DNA of 64,000 nt from Scandinavium sp051650185 (GCF_051650185.1 NZ_JBOFIN010000079.1:1-64000), one strand, 5' to 3'; numbered from the stretch's first letter, positions 25,721 through 34,600 are shown. Numbers and translations: made by a program. The notes: a model not told the origin generated them from the sequence alone.

Positions 25721-26149
25721 TTACTCGTTTTCGAGCGTGACCAGCAGAACGTCCACTCCGCTGTTGCCGACCACATTTTTCGCCGCACAGGTTGCGCGTG
25801 AGAAAAAGCTTTGGTTGTGATTCCCGCAGATAACCAGGTCGACCTGCTGCTTCTGGCAGAACTCTTTGATGTGCTCGCTTAATTCACCGCAGGCGATACG
25901 TGTGTGGGTGACCGGGTAATCGGCGTGCGCGATTAAGTCATTGAGGAACTGGCGGGTTTCTTCCTGCATGACTTCACGCAGGTTTTCGAGCATTGGCGCC
26001 GCGAACTGGTTATACATCTCCGGGTCAGCAGAGGAGGTGATGAGACTGATGCGCGCATTGATCGGGCGCGCAATAGACACGGCCTTACTGACGAGCTTTC
26101 GACTTTCCGGTGTCGGTGCAACAGCCACCAGCAAATGTGAGTAGGTCAT
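25721..26149 (-). CDS. uspC: Universal stress protein UspC
   Basis: The 142-aa single-domain Usp protein matches E. coli UspC (YecG): YSHLLVAVAPTPESRKLVSKA at the start, the QVDLVICGNHN stretch, and FFSRATCAAKNVVGNSGVDVLLV at the end. It lacks a clean GX2GX9G(S/T) ATP loop, like other UspA-type proteins. UspC has been tied to UV resistance and motility regulation in E. coli and lies next to flhDC there too. GGAGG precedes the start. It is divergent from flhDC across a 788-bp region. Confidence 0.93.
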   Translation of the reverse strand: MTYSHLLVAVAPTPESRKLVSKAVSIARPINARISLITSSADPEMYNQFAAPMLENLREVMQEETRQFLNDLIAHADYPVTHTRIACGELSEHIKEFCQKQQVDLVICGNHNQSFFSRATCAAKNVVGNSGVDVLLVTLENE

Positions 26150-26652
26150 CCTGCCTCCTTCCTGTTCGACGAAAAAACGCCCATGTCCTGGTATTACTCC
26201 GTTTCGGCATCGGCTGCAAGAGGGGCCATGAGCCGGAAATGTGAGTTTCTTCGAATATTCATTAATTATTCTTATGTGACGAATATCCCTTGACAGCCTG
26301 TTTTACTGAATTTTTACGCACTTATCTTAAATTCAAAAATTAAATAATAAATTTGCAACCTATTTCACATTAAAACTAAATAAATTGAAATTGTTACTCT
26401 GTGTAATCATCATAAAAAACTGAATGGATAACTGTCTGTTTTACAAGGCTAACTTTTTATCGTCTTTCAGGCGTTATGGTCGGTTTTATATCGCAAACGG
26501 GACGGCAATTTTCCCTGACTAAAAAAGAAGCAACAAAATGTGTTCAGGGTGTTTATTCAAAAGCCAGGAATAGAAAAGCGGTGTAATTGAATGAAAAACC
26601 AACAACTCACAATTGTAACTGATGGATTTAGTGTTATCATTCACCTAAATTA

Positions 26653-26668
26653 TGTGATATCTATCACA
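26653..26668 (+). promoter_or_regulatory. CRP binding site of flhDC
   Basis: TGTGATATCTATCACA has both perfect half-sites, TGTGA and TCACA, at 6-bp spacing, inside a longer palindrome AAATTA...TAATTT. CRP-cAMP is a known activator of flhDC. The centre is about 75-80 bp upstream of the expected transcription start. Confidence 0.9.
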
Positions 26669-26735
26669 TAATTTTCAAATTTACGGTAAAGCCACGTTGT
26701 ATGTGTCAGAACTGGCGAGTAGAGTTGCGTCGAAT

Positions 26736-26749
26736 TAGGAAAAATCTTA
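26736..26749 (+). promoter_or_regulatory. RcsAB box of flhDC
   Basis: TAGGAAAAATCTTA is the same as the RcsAB box sequence that I recall for the E. coli flhDC promoter, where RcsB with RcsA represses motility under envelope stress. It lies about 200 bp before flhD. Confidence 0.8.
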
Positions 26750-26946
26750 GTCAATTGTAAGAATTGTTTAAAATTGCAGGCTTATCCTCACACTCGTGCA
26801 GATGACCTTGCAGTGCGCAGGGATGCAACACCTAAGTCAACTATGCATTTGGCCGTTTCTTTTTTTTACCGGGTTTTTTCCCGGCGACATCACGGGGTGC
26901 GGGTGTTACCGCATAAAATAATGGTTGGTTATTCGGGATGGGAAAA

Positions 26947-27297
26947 ATGCATACATCCGAGTTGCTAAAGCATATCTATGACATTAATTTGTCCTATTTA
27001 TTACTTGCACAGCGTTTGATTAGTCAGGACAAAGCCTCTGCTATGTTCCGTCTCGGCATCAACGAAGAGATGGCCACCACGCTTGGCGAACTGACACTGC
27101 CTCAAATGGTTAAATTAGCGGAGACCAACCAGTTGGTCTGCCAGTTCCGCTTCGACAGCCACCAGACCATCACCCGACTCACTCAGGAGTCGCGCGTTGA
27201 CGATCTGCAGCAAATTCATACCGGTATTCTGCTCTCGACCCGCTTACTGAAGGAAGCCAGCCTCGCAGACGGCTCTGCACGGAAGAAAAGGGCCTGA
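26947..27297 (+). CDS. flhD: Flagellar master regulator subunit FlhD
   Basis: The 116-aa protein matches E. coli FlhD: HTSELLKHIYDINLSYLLLA, DKASAMFRLGINEEMA, LPQMVKLAETNQLV, and SRVDDLQQIHTGI. With FlhC it forms the FlhD4C2 activator of class 2 flagellar promoters. An in-frame ATG three codons upstream (26938) gives a 119-aa version. GGGATGGG lies close to both, so either start is possible. The regulatory input sites lie in the long leader. flhC starts two bases after the stop. Confidence 0.97.
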   Translation: MHTSELLKHIYDINLSYLLLAQRLISQDKASAMFRLGINEEMATTLGELTLPQMVKLAETNQLVCQFRFDSHQTITRLTQESRVDDLQQIHTGILLSTRLLKEASLADGSARKKRA

Positions 27298-27299
27298 TC

Positions 27300-27878
27300 A
27301 TGAGCGAAAAAAGCATTGTTCAGGAAGCCCGCGACATACAACTGGCAATGGAATTGATCACGCTTGGCGCGCGTCTGCAGATGCTCGAAAGCGAAACGCA
27401 ACTCAGTCGCGGCCGCCTCATCAAGTTGTACAAAGAGCTTCGCGGCAGCCCGCCGCCGAAAGGCATGCTGCCGTTCTCAACCGACTGGTTTATGACCTGG
27501 GAACAGAACATTCACTCCTCCATGTTCTGTAATGCCTGGCAGTATCTGCTGAAAACGGGGTTATGTACTGGCGTTGATGCGGTGATTAAAGCTTACCGTC
27601 TGTATCTCGAGCAGTGTCCGCAGCAGGAAGATGGGCCGATTCTGGCGCTGACCCGTGCGTGGACGCTGGTGCGATTTGTCGAGAGCGGCATGCTTGAACT
27701 CAGCGGTTGCAACAGCTGTGGTGGCAATTTCATTACCCATGCTCACCAACCCGTGGGGAGCTTTGTGTGCAGTCTCTGCCAGCCGCCATCACGAGCCGTA
27801 AAAAGACGTAAACTTTCCGGCGAAGGTGCCGATATAACACCACAACTGCTGGATGAACAGATAGAGCAAGCTGTTTAA
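27300..27878 (+). CDS. flhC: Flagellar master regulator subunit FlhC
   Basis: The 192-aa partner of FlhD has an N-terminal helical region with an HTH-like stretch (LSRGRLIKLYKELRG) and a C-terminal zinc site with four cysteines in CNSCGGNF and FVCSLCQ. The FlhD4C2 complex binds class 2 promoters such as flhB. The start overlaps the end of flhD closely, so the subunits are coupled. A strong terminator at 27907-27938 closes the operon. Confidence 0.97.
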   Translation: MSEKSIVQEARDIQLAMELITLGARLQMLESETQLSRGRLIKLYKELRGSPPPKGMLPFSTDWFMTWEQNIHSSMFCNAWQYLLKTGLCTGVDAVIKAYRLYLEQCPQQEDGPILALTRAWTLVRFVESGMLELSGCNSCGGNFITHAHQPVGSFVCSLCQPPSRAVKRRKLSGEGADITPQLLDEQIEQAV

Positions 27879-27906
27879 CCGAGATTCAGGTGTGGCAAAA
27901 CACTCC

Positions 27907-27938
27907 AGCAGCGGACGCAGGTCCGCTGCTTTTTTTTT
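27907..27938 (+). terminator. Terminator after flhDC
   Basis: A perfect 10-bp stem AGCAGCGGAC/GTCCGCTGCT with loop GCAG runs into eight T residues, 28 bp past flhC. Confidence 0.93.
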
Positions 27939-28003
27939 GCCGCCGCTTAGGTGAAATGCTCTGTCGTTCGTCCCGGGCTTATCAATAGCGGAAGGATGAT
28001 GTC

Positions 28004-28894
28004 GTGCTTATCTTATTAGGTTACCTGGTTGTTCTTGGTACAGTTTTCGGCGGTTATGCAATCACCGGCGGACACCTTGGGGCACTCTATCAGCCTGCTG
28101 AACTGATTATCATTGGCGGCGCGGGGATAGGGGCGTTTATCGTTGGCAACAACGGGAAGGCCATCAAGGGCACGCTGAAAGCGCTGCCGTTACTGTTTCG
28201 CCGTTCAAAATACACCAAATCGATGTACATGGATCTGCTGGCACTGCTGTATCGCCTGATGGCCAAGTCCCGTCAGCAAGGCATGTTCTCGCTGGAGCGT
28301 GACATCGAAAACCCGACCGAAAGCGAAATCTTTGCCAGCTACCCGCGCATTCTGGCGGACAAAGTGATGCTGGAGTTTATCGTCGATTATCTGCGCCTCA
28401 TCATCAGCGGCAACATGAATACCTTCGAAATCGAAGCGCTGATGGACGAAGAGATCGAAACCCACGAAAGCGAATGTGAAGTGCCAGCCAACAGCCTGGC
28501 GATGGTGGGCGATTCGCTCCCGGCCTTCGGGATTGTTGCTGCGGTTATGGGCGTGGTTCACGCACTGGGTTCAGCGGATCGTCCAGCCGCAGAGTTAGGG
28601 GCGATGATTGCCCACGCGATGGTCGGCACGTTCCTCGGTATTCTGCTGGCTTATGGATTTATCTCGCCGCTGGCGACCGTGCTGCGTCAAAAAAGCGCGG
28701 AAACCACCAAGATGATGCAGTGCGTCAAAATCACGCTGTTGTCGAATCTGAACGGCTATGCGCCGCCAATCGCGGTGGAATTTGGCCGTAAAACGCTTTA
28801 CTCCAGCGAGCGTCCTTCGTTCATCGAACTGGAAGAGCACGTGCGTGCCGTCCGTAACCCAACCGCACAGCAGACGACGACTGAGGACGCATGA
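28004..28894 (+). CDS. motA: Flagellar stator protein MotA
   Basis: The 296-aa inner-membrane protein with four helices matches E. coli MotA: LILLGYLVVLGTVFGGY at the start, the charged cytoplasmic loop with FRRSKYTKSMYMDLLALLYRL, the proline-bearing helix segments in SLPAFGIVAAVMGVVHAL, and PPIAVEFGRKTLY. It forms the MotA5B2 proton-driven stator. The start is GTG with AAGGAT upstream. The intergenic region shows no sigma-28 promoter that I can defend, although mot genes are normally FliA-dependent. The stop overlaps motB by 4 bp. Confidence 0.97.
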   Translation: MLILLGYLVVLGTVFGGYAITGGHLGALYQPAELIIIGGAGIGAFIVGNNGKAIKGTLKALPLLFRRSKYTKSMYMDLLALLYRLMAKSRQQGMFSLERDIENPTESEIFASYPRILADKVMLEFIVDYLRLIISGNMNTFEIEALMDEEIETHESECEVPANSLAMVGDSLPAFGIVAAVMGVVHALGSADRPAAELGAMIAHAMVGTFLGILLAYGFISPLATVLRQKSAETTKMMQCVKITLLSNLNGYAPPIAVEFGRKTLYSSERPSFIELEEHVRAVRNPTAQQTTTEDA

Positions 28895-29820
28895 AAAATC
28901 AGTCTCACCCAATCGTCGTCGTCAGGCGGCGCAAGCATAAAAGTCACGGCGGGGGCGCGCACGGCTCGTGGAAAATTGCTTACGCCGATTTTATGACCGC
29001 GATGATGGCCTTCTTTCTGGTGATGTGGCTTATCTCCATCTCCAGCCCGAAAGAGCTTATCCAGATAGCCGAATACTTCCGTACGCCGCTGGCGACAGCC
29101 GTCACCGGGGGCTCGCGTATCTCAGAAAGCGAAAGCCCGATTCCCGGTGGGGGAGATGACTACACCCAGCGCCAGGGCGAAGTGAAAAAAGAACCGAACA
29201 TCGATGAGCTGAAAAAACGCATGGAGCAGAATCGCCTGAAGAAAGTGCGCGGCGATCTGGACCAGCTGATTGAATCCGACCCGAAATTAAAAGCTCTGCG
29301 TCAGTACCTGAAAATCGATCTGGTGCAGGAAGGGCTGCGTATTCAGATTATCGATAGCCAGAACCGGCCGATGTTCAAAACCGGCAGCGCGGAAGTGGAG
29401 TCGTACATGCGCGACATCCTGCGCGCCATTGCGCCGATTCTGAACGAAGTGCCGAACAAAATCAGCCTGTCCGGGCACACCGACGACTACCCGTACGCCA
29501 ACGGCGACAAAGGGTACAGCAACTGGGAGCTTTCCGCCGATCGCGCCAACGCCTCGCGTCGGGAACTGGTTGCCGGTGGGCTTGATGACGGAAAAGTGAT
29601 CCGCGTGGTGGGCATGGCAAACACCATGAAACTCCAGGCGCACGGCGGCGATGATGCCATCAACCGCCGGATTAGTTTGCTGGTGCTCAATCACCAGTCC
29701 GAAGCGGCGATCCTCAACGAGAACGCCGAAAGTCAGAACGAACCTTTAAGCGTATTACAGCAGCCGGGCGCACTGCCGAACCCGGTCAGTACTGGATCGC
29801 CACAATCCGATCAGAGGTGA
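28891..29820 (+). CDS. motB: Flagellar stator protein MotB
   Basis: The 309-aa protein has a short cytoplasmic tail, one membrane helix (about residues 29-50) with the proton-carrying Asp33 (Asp32 in E. coli) in AYADFMTAMMAFFLVMWL, a plug region, and a periplasmic OmpA-like peptidoglycan-binding domain with ISLSGHTDDYPY and NWELSADRANASRREL. It anchors the stator to the cell wall. The ATG overlaps the motA stop. Confidence 0.97.
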   Translation: MKNQSHPIVVVRRRKHKSHGGGAHGSWKIAYADFMTAMMAFFLVMWLISISSPKELIQIAEYFRTPLATAVTGGSRISESESPIPGGGDDYTQRQGEVKKEPNIDELKKRMEQNRLKKVRGDLDQLIESDPKLKALRQYLKIDLVQEGLRIQIIDSQNRPMFKTGSAEVESYMRDILRAIAPILNEVPNKISLSGHTDDYPYANGDKGYSNWELSADRANASRRELVAGGLDDGKVIRVVGMANTMKLQAHGGDDAINRRISLLVLNHQSEAAILNENAESQNEPLSVLQQPGALPNPVSTGSPQSDQR

Positions 29821-29824
29821 GAGC

Positions 29825-31840
29825 GTGAGTATGGATATCAGCGATTTTTATCAGACGTTTTTTGATGAAGCCGACGAATTGTTGGCGGATATGGAGCAGC
29901 ACCTGCTGGATCTGGTACCGGAAGCCCCTGACTCAGAGCAACTGAACGCCATCTTTCGTGCCGCACACTCCATCAAGGGCGGCGCAGGCACCTTTGGCTT
30001 TAGCGTTTTGCAGGAAACCACGCACCTGATGGAAAACCTGCTGGACGAAGCACGGCGCGGTGAGATGCAGCTCAATACCGACATTATCAACCTGTTTTTG
30101 GAAACGAAAGACATTATGCAGGAACAGCTCGATGCCTATAAAAGCTCGCAGGAGCCGGATGCTGCCAGCTTTGAATACATCTGTCACGCCCTGCGCCAGC
30201 TGGCGCTCGAAGCGAAAGGCGAAGCACTGGCTCCCGCTGCGGCTGGGGCAAAACTGACGGTGGTCGAAAGCGACGAAGCGGAAGACGACGCCGTTGCACC
30301 TGTCGCCGCCGAAGGGCAGCTGCGCATTGTGCTCTCAAGGCTGAAAGCCGGTGAGCCGGACATGCTGCAGGAAGAATTAAGCAACCTGGCGCAAATCAGC
30401 CAGGTGGTGAAAACCGCTGATTCTCTCAGCGCCAGTCTTGATGGTGCCGTCTCGCAGGATGATATCGTGGCGGTGCTGTGCTTTGTCATCGAAGCCGATC
30501 AAATCGCGTTTGAAACCGCCTCAACGGCCGTCGCCGGGACAGCGGCAGCGCCTGCGGTGGTGGAAACCCCAGCAGCACCGGTGTTGAAAGCCGTGCCAAA
30601 AGAGACTGTTGCCTCGCCGCGCGTTGAACGTGAAAAACCGGCGAAGGTGAGTGAATCCACCAGTATTCGTGTCGCCGTTGAGAAGGTCGATCAGCTGATC
30701 AACCTGGTCGGTGAACTGGTGATCACTCAATCGATGCTGGCGCAGCGCTCCAACGAACTCGACCCGGTCGAGCACGGTGACCTGATCACCAGCATGGGCC
30801 AGCTGGAGCGTAACGCCCGGGATCTGCAAGAGTCGGTGATGTCGATTCGAATGATGCCGATGGAGTACGTGTTCAGCCGCTTCCCGCGGCTGGTGCGCGA
30901 CCTGGCCGGCAAGCTCAACAAACAGGTCGAACTGACGCTGATGGGCAGCTCCACCGAGCTCGATAAGAGCCTGATTGAACGCATCATCGACCCGTTAACG
31001 CACCTGGTGCGTAACAGCCTCGACCACGGTATCGAATCGCCAGAAAACCGCCTGGCCGCCGGGAAATCTGCGGTCGGCAACCTGATCCTCTCCGCTGAGC
31101 ATCAGGGCGGCAATATCTGCATTGAAGTCACCGACGATGGCGCTGGCTTGAATCGCGATCGCATACTGGCGAAAGCCCTTTCGCAAGGCATGGCGGTCAA
31201 CGAAAACATGACGGATGAAGAAGTCGGGATGCTGATTTTCGCGCCGGGCTTCTCCACGGCGGAACAAGTGACCGACGTTTCCGGACGCGGTGTTGGCATG
31301 GACGTGGTGAAACGTAACATCCAGGAGATGGGCGGCCACGTCGAAATCAAATCGAAGCAGGGCGCAGGCACCACCATTCGTATTCTGCTGCCGCTGACGC
31401 TGGCGATTCTGGATGGCATGTCCGTCAAGGTAAGCGGCGAAGTCTTCATTCTGCCGCTGAATGCGGTCATGGAATCACTGCAACCGCGCGAAGAAGATTT
31501 GCATCCTCTGGCGGGTGGCGAGCGCGTACTGGAAGTGCGCGGCGAATACCTGCCGCTGGTGGAACTGTGGAAAGTGTTTGATGTTCAGGGGGCGAAAACT
31601 GAAGCCACTCAGGGCATCGTGGTGATCCTGCAAAGTGCAGGCCGACGCTACGCGCTGCTGGTGGATCAGCTGATCGGCCAGCATCAGGTCGTCGTTAAAA
31701 ATCTGGAAAGCAACTACCGCAAAGTGCCGGGCATCTCTGCCGCGACCATCCTCGGAGATGGCAGCGTCGCGCTGATTGTCGATGTCCAGGCGTTGCAGGG
31801 TTTGAATCGTGAACAACGTGTGGCGCACACCGCCGCCTGA
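29825..31840 (+). CDS. cheA: Chemotaxis sensor histidine kinase CheA
   Basis: The 671-aa kinase has P1 with phosphorylated His48 in FRAAHSIKGGAGTFGF, a P2 CheY/CheB-binding region (about 160-230), P3 dimerisation, P4 ATPase (N box LVRNSLDHGIE, then VTDDGAGLNRDRI and GFSTAEQVTDVSGRGVGMDV) and a CheW-like P5. The start is GTG, as in E. coli. An internal ATG at codon 98 (30116) corresponds to the short form CheA(S). The linker after P2 is longer and Ala-rich than in E. coli (654 aa). It is preceded by motB by 4 bases. Confidence 0.97.
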   Translation: MSMDISDFYQTFFDEADELLADMEQHLLDLVPEAPDSEQLNAIFRAAHSIKGGAGTFGFSVLQETTHLMENLLDEARRGEMQLNTDIINLFLETKDIMQEQLDAYKSSQEPDAASFEYICHALRQLALEAKGEALAPAAAGAKLTVVESDEAEDDAVAPVAAEGQLRIVLSRLKAGEPDMLQEELSNLAQISQVVKTADSLSASLDGAVSQDDIVAVLCFVIEADQIAFETASTAVAGTAAAPAVVETPAAPVLKAVPKETVASPRVEREKPAKVSESTSIRVAVEKVDQLINLVGELVITQSMLAQRSNELDPVEHGDLITSMGQLERNARDLQESVMSIRMMPMEYVFSRFPRLVRDLAGKLNKQVELTLMGSSTELDKSLIERIIDPLTHLVRNSLDHGIESPENRLAAGKSAVGNLILSAEHQGGNICIEVTDDGAGLNRDRILAKALSQGMAVNENMTDEEVGMLIFAPGFSTAEQVTDVSGRGVGMDVVKRNIQEMGGHVEIKSKQGAGTTIRILLPLTLAILDGMSVKVSGEVFILPLNAVMESLQPREEDLHPLAGGERVLEVRGEYLPLVELWKVFDVQGAKTEATQGIVVILQSAGRRYALLVDQLIGQHQVVVKNLESNYRKVPGISAATILGDGSVALIVDVQALQGLNREQRVAHTAA

Positions 31841-31861
31841 TTGCAAGAAGAAGGGAAAAAA

Positions 31862-32365
31862 ATGACCGGTATGACGAATGTAGCAAAACTGGCGGGCGAA
31901 CCCTCGGGCCAGGAGTTTCTGGTCTTCACGTTGGGGAATGAAGAGTACGGCATTGATATCCTGAAAGTGCAGGAGATCCGTGGTTACGACCAGGTGACGC
32001 GCATCGCCAACACGCCGTCATTCATCAAAGGTGTGACCAACCTGCGCGGCGTGATCGTGCCGATTGTCGACCTGCGCGTGAAGTTTAGCCAGGAAGACGT
32101 CGAGTACAATGACAACACCGTGGTTATCGTGCTCAATCTCAGCCAGCGCGTGGTGGGAATTGTGGTCGATGGCGTTTCTGATGTGCTTTCACTGGCCGCT
32201 GAACAGATTCGCCCGGCGCCAGAATTTGCGGTCACGCTGTCCACCGAATACCTGACCGGCCTGGGTGCGCTCGGTGAACGTATGCTGATTCTGGTGAACA
32301 TCGAAAAACTGCTCAACAGCGAAGAGATGTCGCTGCTCGACAGCGCGGCTGTCAGCGTGGCGTAA
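31862..32365 (+). CDS. cheW: Chemotaxis coupling protein CheW
   Basis: The 167-aa protein matches E. coli CheW: GQEFLVFTLGNEEYGIDIL, IRGYDQVTRIANTPSFIKGV, NLRGVIVPIVDLRVKF and TLSTEYLTGLGALGERML. It couples CheA to the receptors. The open frame begins at 31841, but AAGAAGGG precedes the ATG at 31862, and the protein from there aligns end to end with E. coli. It ends the motAB-cheAW operon at a terminator. In K-12 the tar receptor follows directly; here a pilus operon intervenes. Confidence 0.96.
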   Translation: MTGMTNVAKLAGEPSGQEFLVFTLGNEEYGIDILKVQEIRGYDQVTRIANTPSFIKGVTNLRGVIVPIVDLRVKFSQEDVEYNDNTVVIVLNLSQRVVGIVVDGVSDVLSLAAEQIRPAPEFAVTLSTEYLTGLGALGERMLILVNIEKLLNSEEMSLLDSAAVSVA

Positions 32366-32370
32366 CGGAT

Positions 32371-32397
32371 TTCCCCCTGTGAGTGCAGGGGGAATTT
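32371..32397 (+). terminator. Terminator after cheW
   Basis: TTCCCCCTG and CAGGGGGAA form a perfect 9-bp stem with a six-base loop and a short T-rich tail, five bases past the cheW stop. It cuts off motAB-cheAW from the pilus operon. Confidence 0.8.
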
Positions 32398-32707
32398 GTC
32401 TTCATATTTACCCTTCCTTAATTGCTGATTAGCCCCACTAATATGTCCCACTTTGCGATATGTGATTAAGATCACAATGAAAGCAATATATTCTTTGCAG
32501 TGTGTCATTTTATCCTGCCGCTTTGCTTTCAATTTACTGATAAATAATCACTTTTATGTAAATAGCGAAAAAGGCTTAAATTATCGCCCTGAGTTGGTTG
32601 AATGAAATCTCCTGAACTAAATTTCAGATAAGGCACCCGCGCCGGGGCCTGATAACCTTCTGACGCAAAACAATAAAGCGTCAGGACTCTGACTCTGGAG
32701 ACGACCG
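32398..32707 (+). promoter_or_regulatory. Promoter and leader of the Csu-like pilus operon
   Basis: This 310-bp region is markedly AT-rich before 32620. It carries a perfect CRP site (32461-32476). AT-rich tracts at 32480-32600 could hold the core promoter, but I cannot fix a -10/-35 pair. No FliA consensus reads toward the pilus genes, so co-expression with late flagellar genes is not indicated. A GGAG at 32696-32699 serves the first pilin. Confidence 0.5.
32461..32476 (+). promoter_or_regulatory. CRP site upstream of the pilus operon
   Basis: TGTGATTAAGATCACA has two perfect half-sites with 6-bp spacing, centred about 240 bp before the first pilin ATG. It suggests cAMP-CRP control of the operon and could also bring the region under catabolite control. 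Confidence 0.8.
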
Positions 32708-33277
32708 ATGAACAAAATACGTCTTCTTATCGCTACAGGAAGTTTGCTGGCCCTGGTGTCATCAGGCGCGCAGGCGGTGACCAGCAGCGGGACGATAGCT
32801 GCGACCCTCACGCTCACTAACGGGTGTCTGATCAACGGGCAGCCAACCCAAAGTGGGATCAATTTCGGTACTCTGGATTTTGGTACGCATCCCGCGACCT
32901 TCTCGCAGCTGACCACACAGCTTACCGGCGCCAGCGGCGGCAACAGCTTTAGCGTGCAATGTACAACCAGCAGCTACACGGTGCAGATAACCGGTAACGC
33001 CAACAGCACGGCACCCGGCACGGTGATAGGTACGCCAGGTACGCCCGCACGCTATCTGATTAACACCACTAACGCGGCGCAAGGGGTGGCATACAGCCTC
33101 TACAGCGACAGCGGCTACAGCAATGTCGTGGCCAATGGCGCGCCACTGCCGATTGCCTCCACCACCGGCGGGGTCGATAACTACACGCTGTATGGCCGAA
33201 TTTCGGGCGGTGGCAACAGCGTCACCGTGGTGCCGGGCACGTATACCGACACAATCAACGTCAGCGTCACGTACTAA
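32708..33277 (+). CDS. Spore coat U (SCPU) domain major pilin, CsuA/B-like
   Basis: The 189-aa protein has a signal peptide ending GAQA (residues 1-23). One SCPU domain follows, with two cysteines near NGCLINGQ and VQCTTSS that should form a disulfide, the GTLDFGT motif, and a C-terminal donor-strand-competent beta motif YTDTINVSVTY. Such subunits form archaic chaperone-usher pili of the Acinetobacter Csu type. It is first in the operon and probably the main rod subunit. GGAG precedes the ATG. K-12 has no counterpart here. Confidence 0.86.
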   Translation: MNKIRLLIATGSLLALVSSGAQAVTSSGTIAATLTLTNGCLINGQPTQSGINFGTLDFGTHPATFSQLTTQLTGASGGNSFSVQCTTSSYTVQITGNANSTAPGTVIGTPGTPARYLINTTNAAQGVAYSLYSDSGYSNVVANGAPLPIASTTGGVDNYTLYGRISGGGNSVTVVPGTYTDTINVSVTY

Positions 33278-33285
33278 CACCCCTT

Positions 33286-33834
33286 ATGACTCCGGGTGCA
33301 TCAGGCTTCCTGCGGGAAGCCCGGGGCTGGCTACGCCTTTTGATCCCCGTTGCGTTGCTGTTCAGCACAACGGTGCAGGCGCTGACGGTCACCACCCAGT
33401 CATTCAAGGTGAATGCCACCATTACGCCAGGCTGTTCGGTGGCGACAGGCAGCGGCGGGGCGATGGGGACGCTGAATTTTGGCAGCTACAGCGGGGTAAA
33501 AACGGGGCAGGTGAGCACCCAGTTTGTGCCGAATGCGTCGCTCTTGTTGGCCTGTACGCCTGGTGTGGCGCTAAGCATGAGCATCAACGGCGGGCAGAAT
33601 TACACCACGGTGCGCAACATGCAGCGCTCAGGCGGAACGGACAGAGTGCCGTATCGCCTGTACAGCAGCAGTTCGCTGGCGGCGAACAGTGAAATTGGCG
33701 TCAACCAGAGCGTCTCCGTGGCCTACAGCAACAGCAACAATATCGCGCTGACAATTTTTGGCGCAGCGCAACTGACCGGGTTCAGCCCGGCGGGAACCTA
33801 TAGCGATCAACTCACTGTGACGTTGTCATGGTAA
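33286..33834 (+). CDS. SCPU-domain minor pilin, CsuA/CsuB-like
   Basis: This 182-aa SCPU-domain subunit has a longer basic leader (signal to about residue 35, cut near VQALT), then TPGCSVATGSGG, GTLNFGSYSG, LLACTPG and the C-terminal YSDQLTVTLSW. Two cysteines again suggest one disulfide. It starts 8 bases after the first pilin stop with little ribosome-site sequence, so expression may depend on coupling and be lower, fitting a minor subunit. Confidence 0.82.
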   Translation: MTPGASGFLREARGWLRLLIPVALLFSTTVQALTVTTQSFKVNATITPGCSVATGSGGAMGTLNFGSYSGVKTGQVSTQFVPNASLLLACTPGVALSMSINGGQNYTTVRNMQRSGGTDRVPYRLYSSSSLAANSEIGVNQSVSVAYSNSNNIALTIFGAAQLTGFSPAGTYSDQLTVTLSW

Positions 33835-33850
33835 GACAGGGAGAAACAGC

Positions 33851-34600
33851 ATGAATGTAAGGTGGCTGCCTCAGACCTTATTCTGCGCCTTATGCCTTGC
33901 ACCGCAGGCTCACAGCGCCGCGACGGTGCTTATCTGGCCTATCGATCCCATTCTGACGGCGGACAAAAACGCCACCGAACTGTGGATTGAAAATCAGGGA
34001 ACCACCGCCACCACCATGCAGGTTCGCATCGTGCGCTGGCAGCAGGAAAGCGGCTTTGAGCGCTATCAGCAACAGCAGGACGTGGTGGCCAGCCCGCCCA
34101 TTTTGCGGATCGATAAAGGCGGCAAGCAGCTTATCCGTTTGATTAAGCAAGCCGCCGTGCCGCAGAGCAAAGAGCAGGCTTACCGCATTATTGTCGATGA
34201 AATTCCACAGCCGACCGATACCAGCAAGCCGCAAATCGGACTGAAGTTACAGATGCGCTACTCCATCCCGCTGTTCGTTTACGGGCAGGGCATGCCGGTA
34301 GTGACGGAAGGTGAAAACCACGTGCTGGTGAGCCCAAACAATCTCAGCTGGCGTGTCACCTCTCTCGACGGAAAACCCGCCATTGAAGTGCGTAATCGCG
34401 ACCTTGTCCATGTTCGCCTGAGCAACGTGTCGGTTCGACAGGGCAGCAGCGAGCGGGAAGTGGCACCGGGGTTGCTCGGCTATGTGCTGCCAGGGCAAAC
34501 CCGAATCTGGGCGCTCCCGGCGGGCGTTACGCACCCCACAGAGCTTAGCGCCACCGTCAATGCACAGGACGCGAAATGGCAGTCCGCCGCGGGCAACTAA
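33851..34600 (+). CDS. Periplasmic pilus chaperone, PapD/CsuC family
   Basis: This 249-aa secreted chaperone has a signal peptide (about 1-23, ending HSA). The N-terminal immunoglobulin-like domain contains LIWPIDPILTADKNATELWI, where classical chaperones have the P..R-x-x-F motif, and GGKQLIRLI for the conserved subunit-clamp region. The family caps SCPU pilins by donor-strand complementation until the usher takes them. AGGGAG precedes the ATG, and the 3' end overlaps the usher gene by 25 bp. Confidence 0.88.
   Translation: MNVRWLPQTLFCALCLAPQAHSAATVLIWPIDPILTADKNATELWIENQGTTATTMQVRIVRWQQESGFERYQQQQDVVASPPILRIDKGGKQLIRLIKQAAVPQSKEQAYRIIVDEIPQPTDTSKPQIGLKLQMRYSIPLFVYGQGMPVVTEGENHVLVSPNNLSWRVTSLDGKPAIEVRNRDLVHVRLSNVSVRQGSSEREVAPGLLGYVLPGQTRIWALPAGVTHPTELSATVNAQDAKWQSAAGN

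Larger units (their letters stand above)
26150..26937 (+). promoter_or_regulatory. Long flhDC control region and mRNA leader
   Basis: This is a 788-bp AT-rich stretch without convincing genes, divergent between uspC and flhD. It contains a near-perfect CRP palindrome (26653-26668) and a conserved RcsAB box (26736-26749). By analogy with E. coli, transcription starts close to the RcsAB box, giving a leader of about 200 nt. E. coli uses this region for H-NS, LrhA, QseB, OmpR and CsrA inputs, but those sites cannot be assigned here by eye. Confidence 0.75.

Noticed and set aside
27939..28003. A FliA promoter for motA
   Set aside because: Sequences such as TTAGG and GGCTTATC are loosely similar, but neither element nor spacing fits the sigma-28 consensus.
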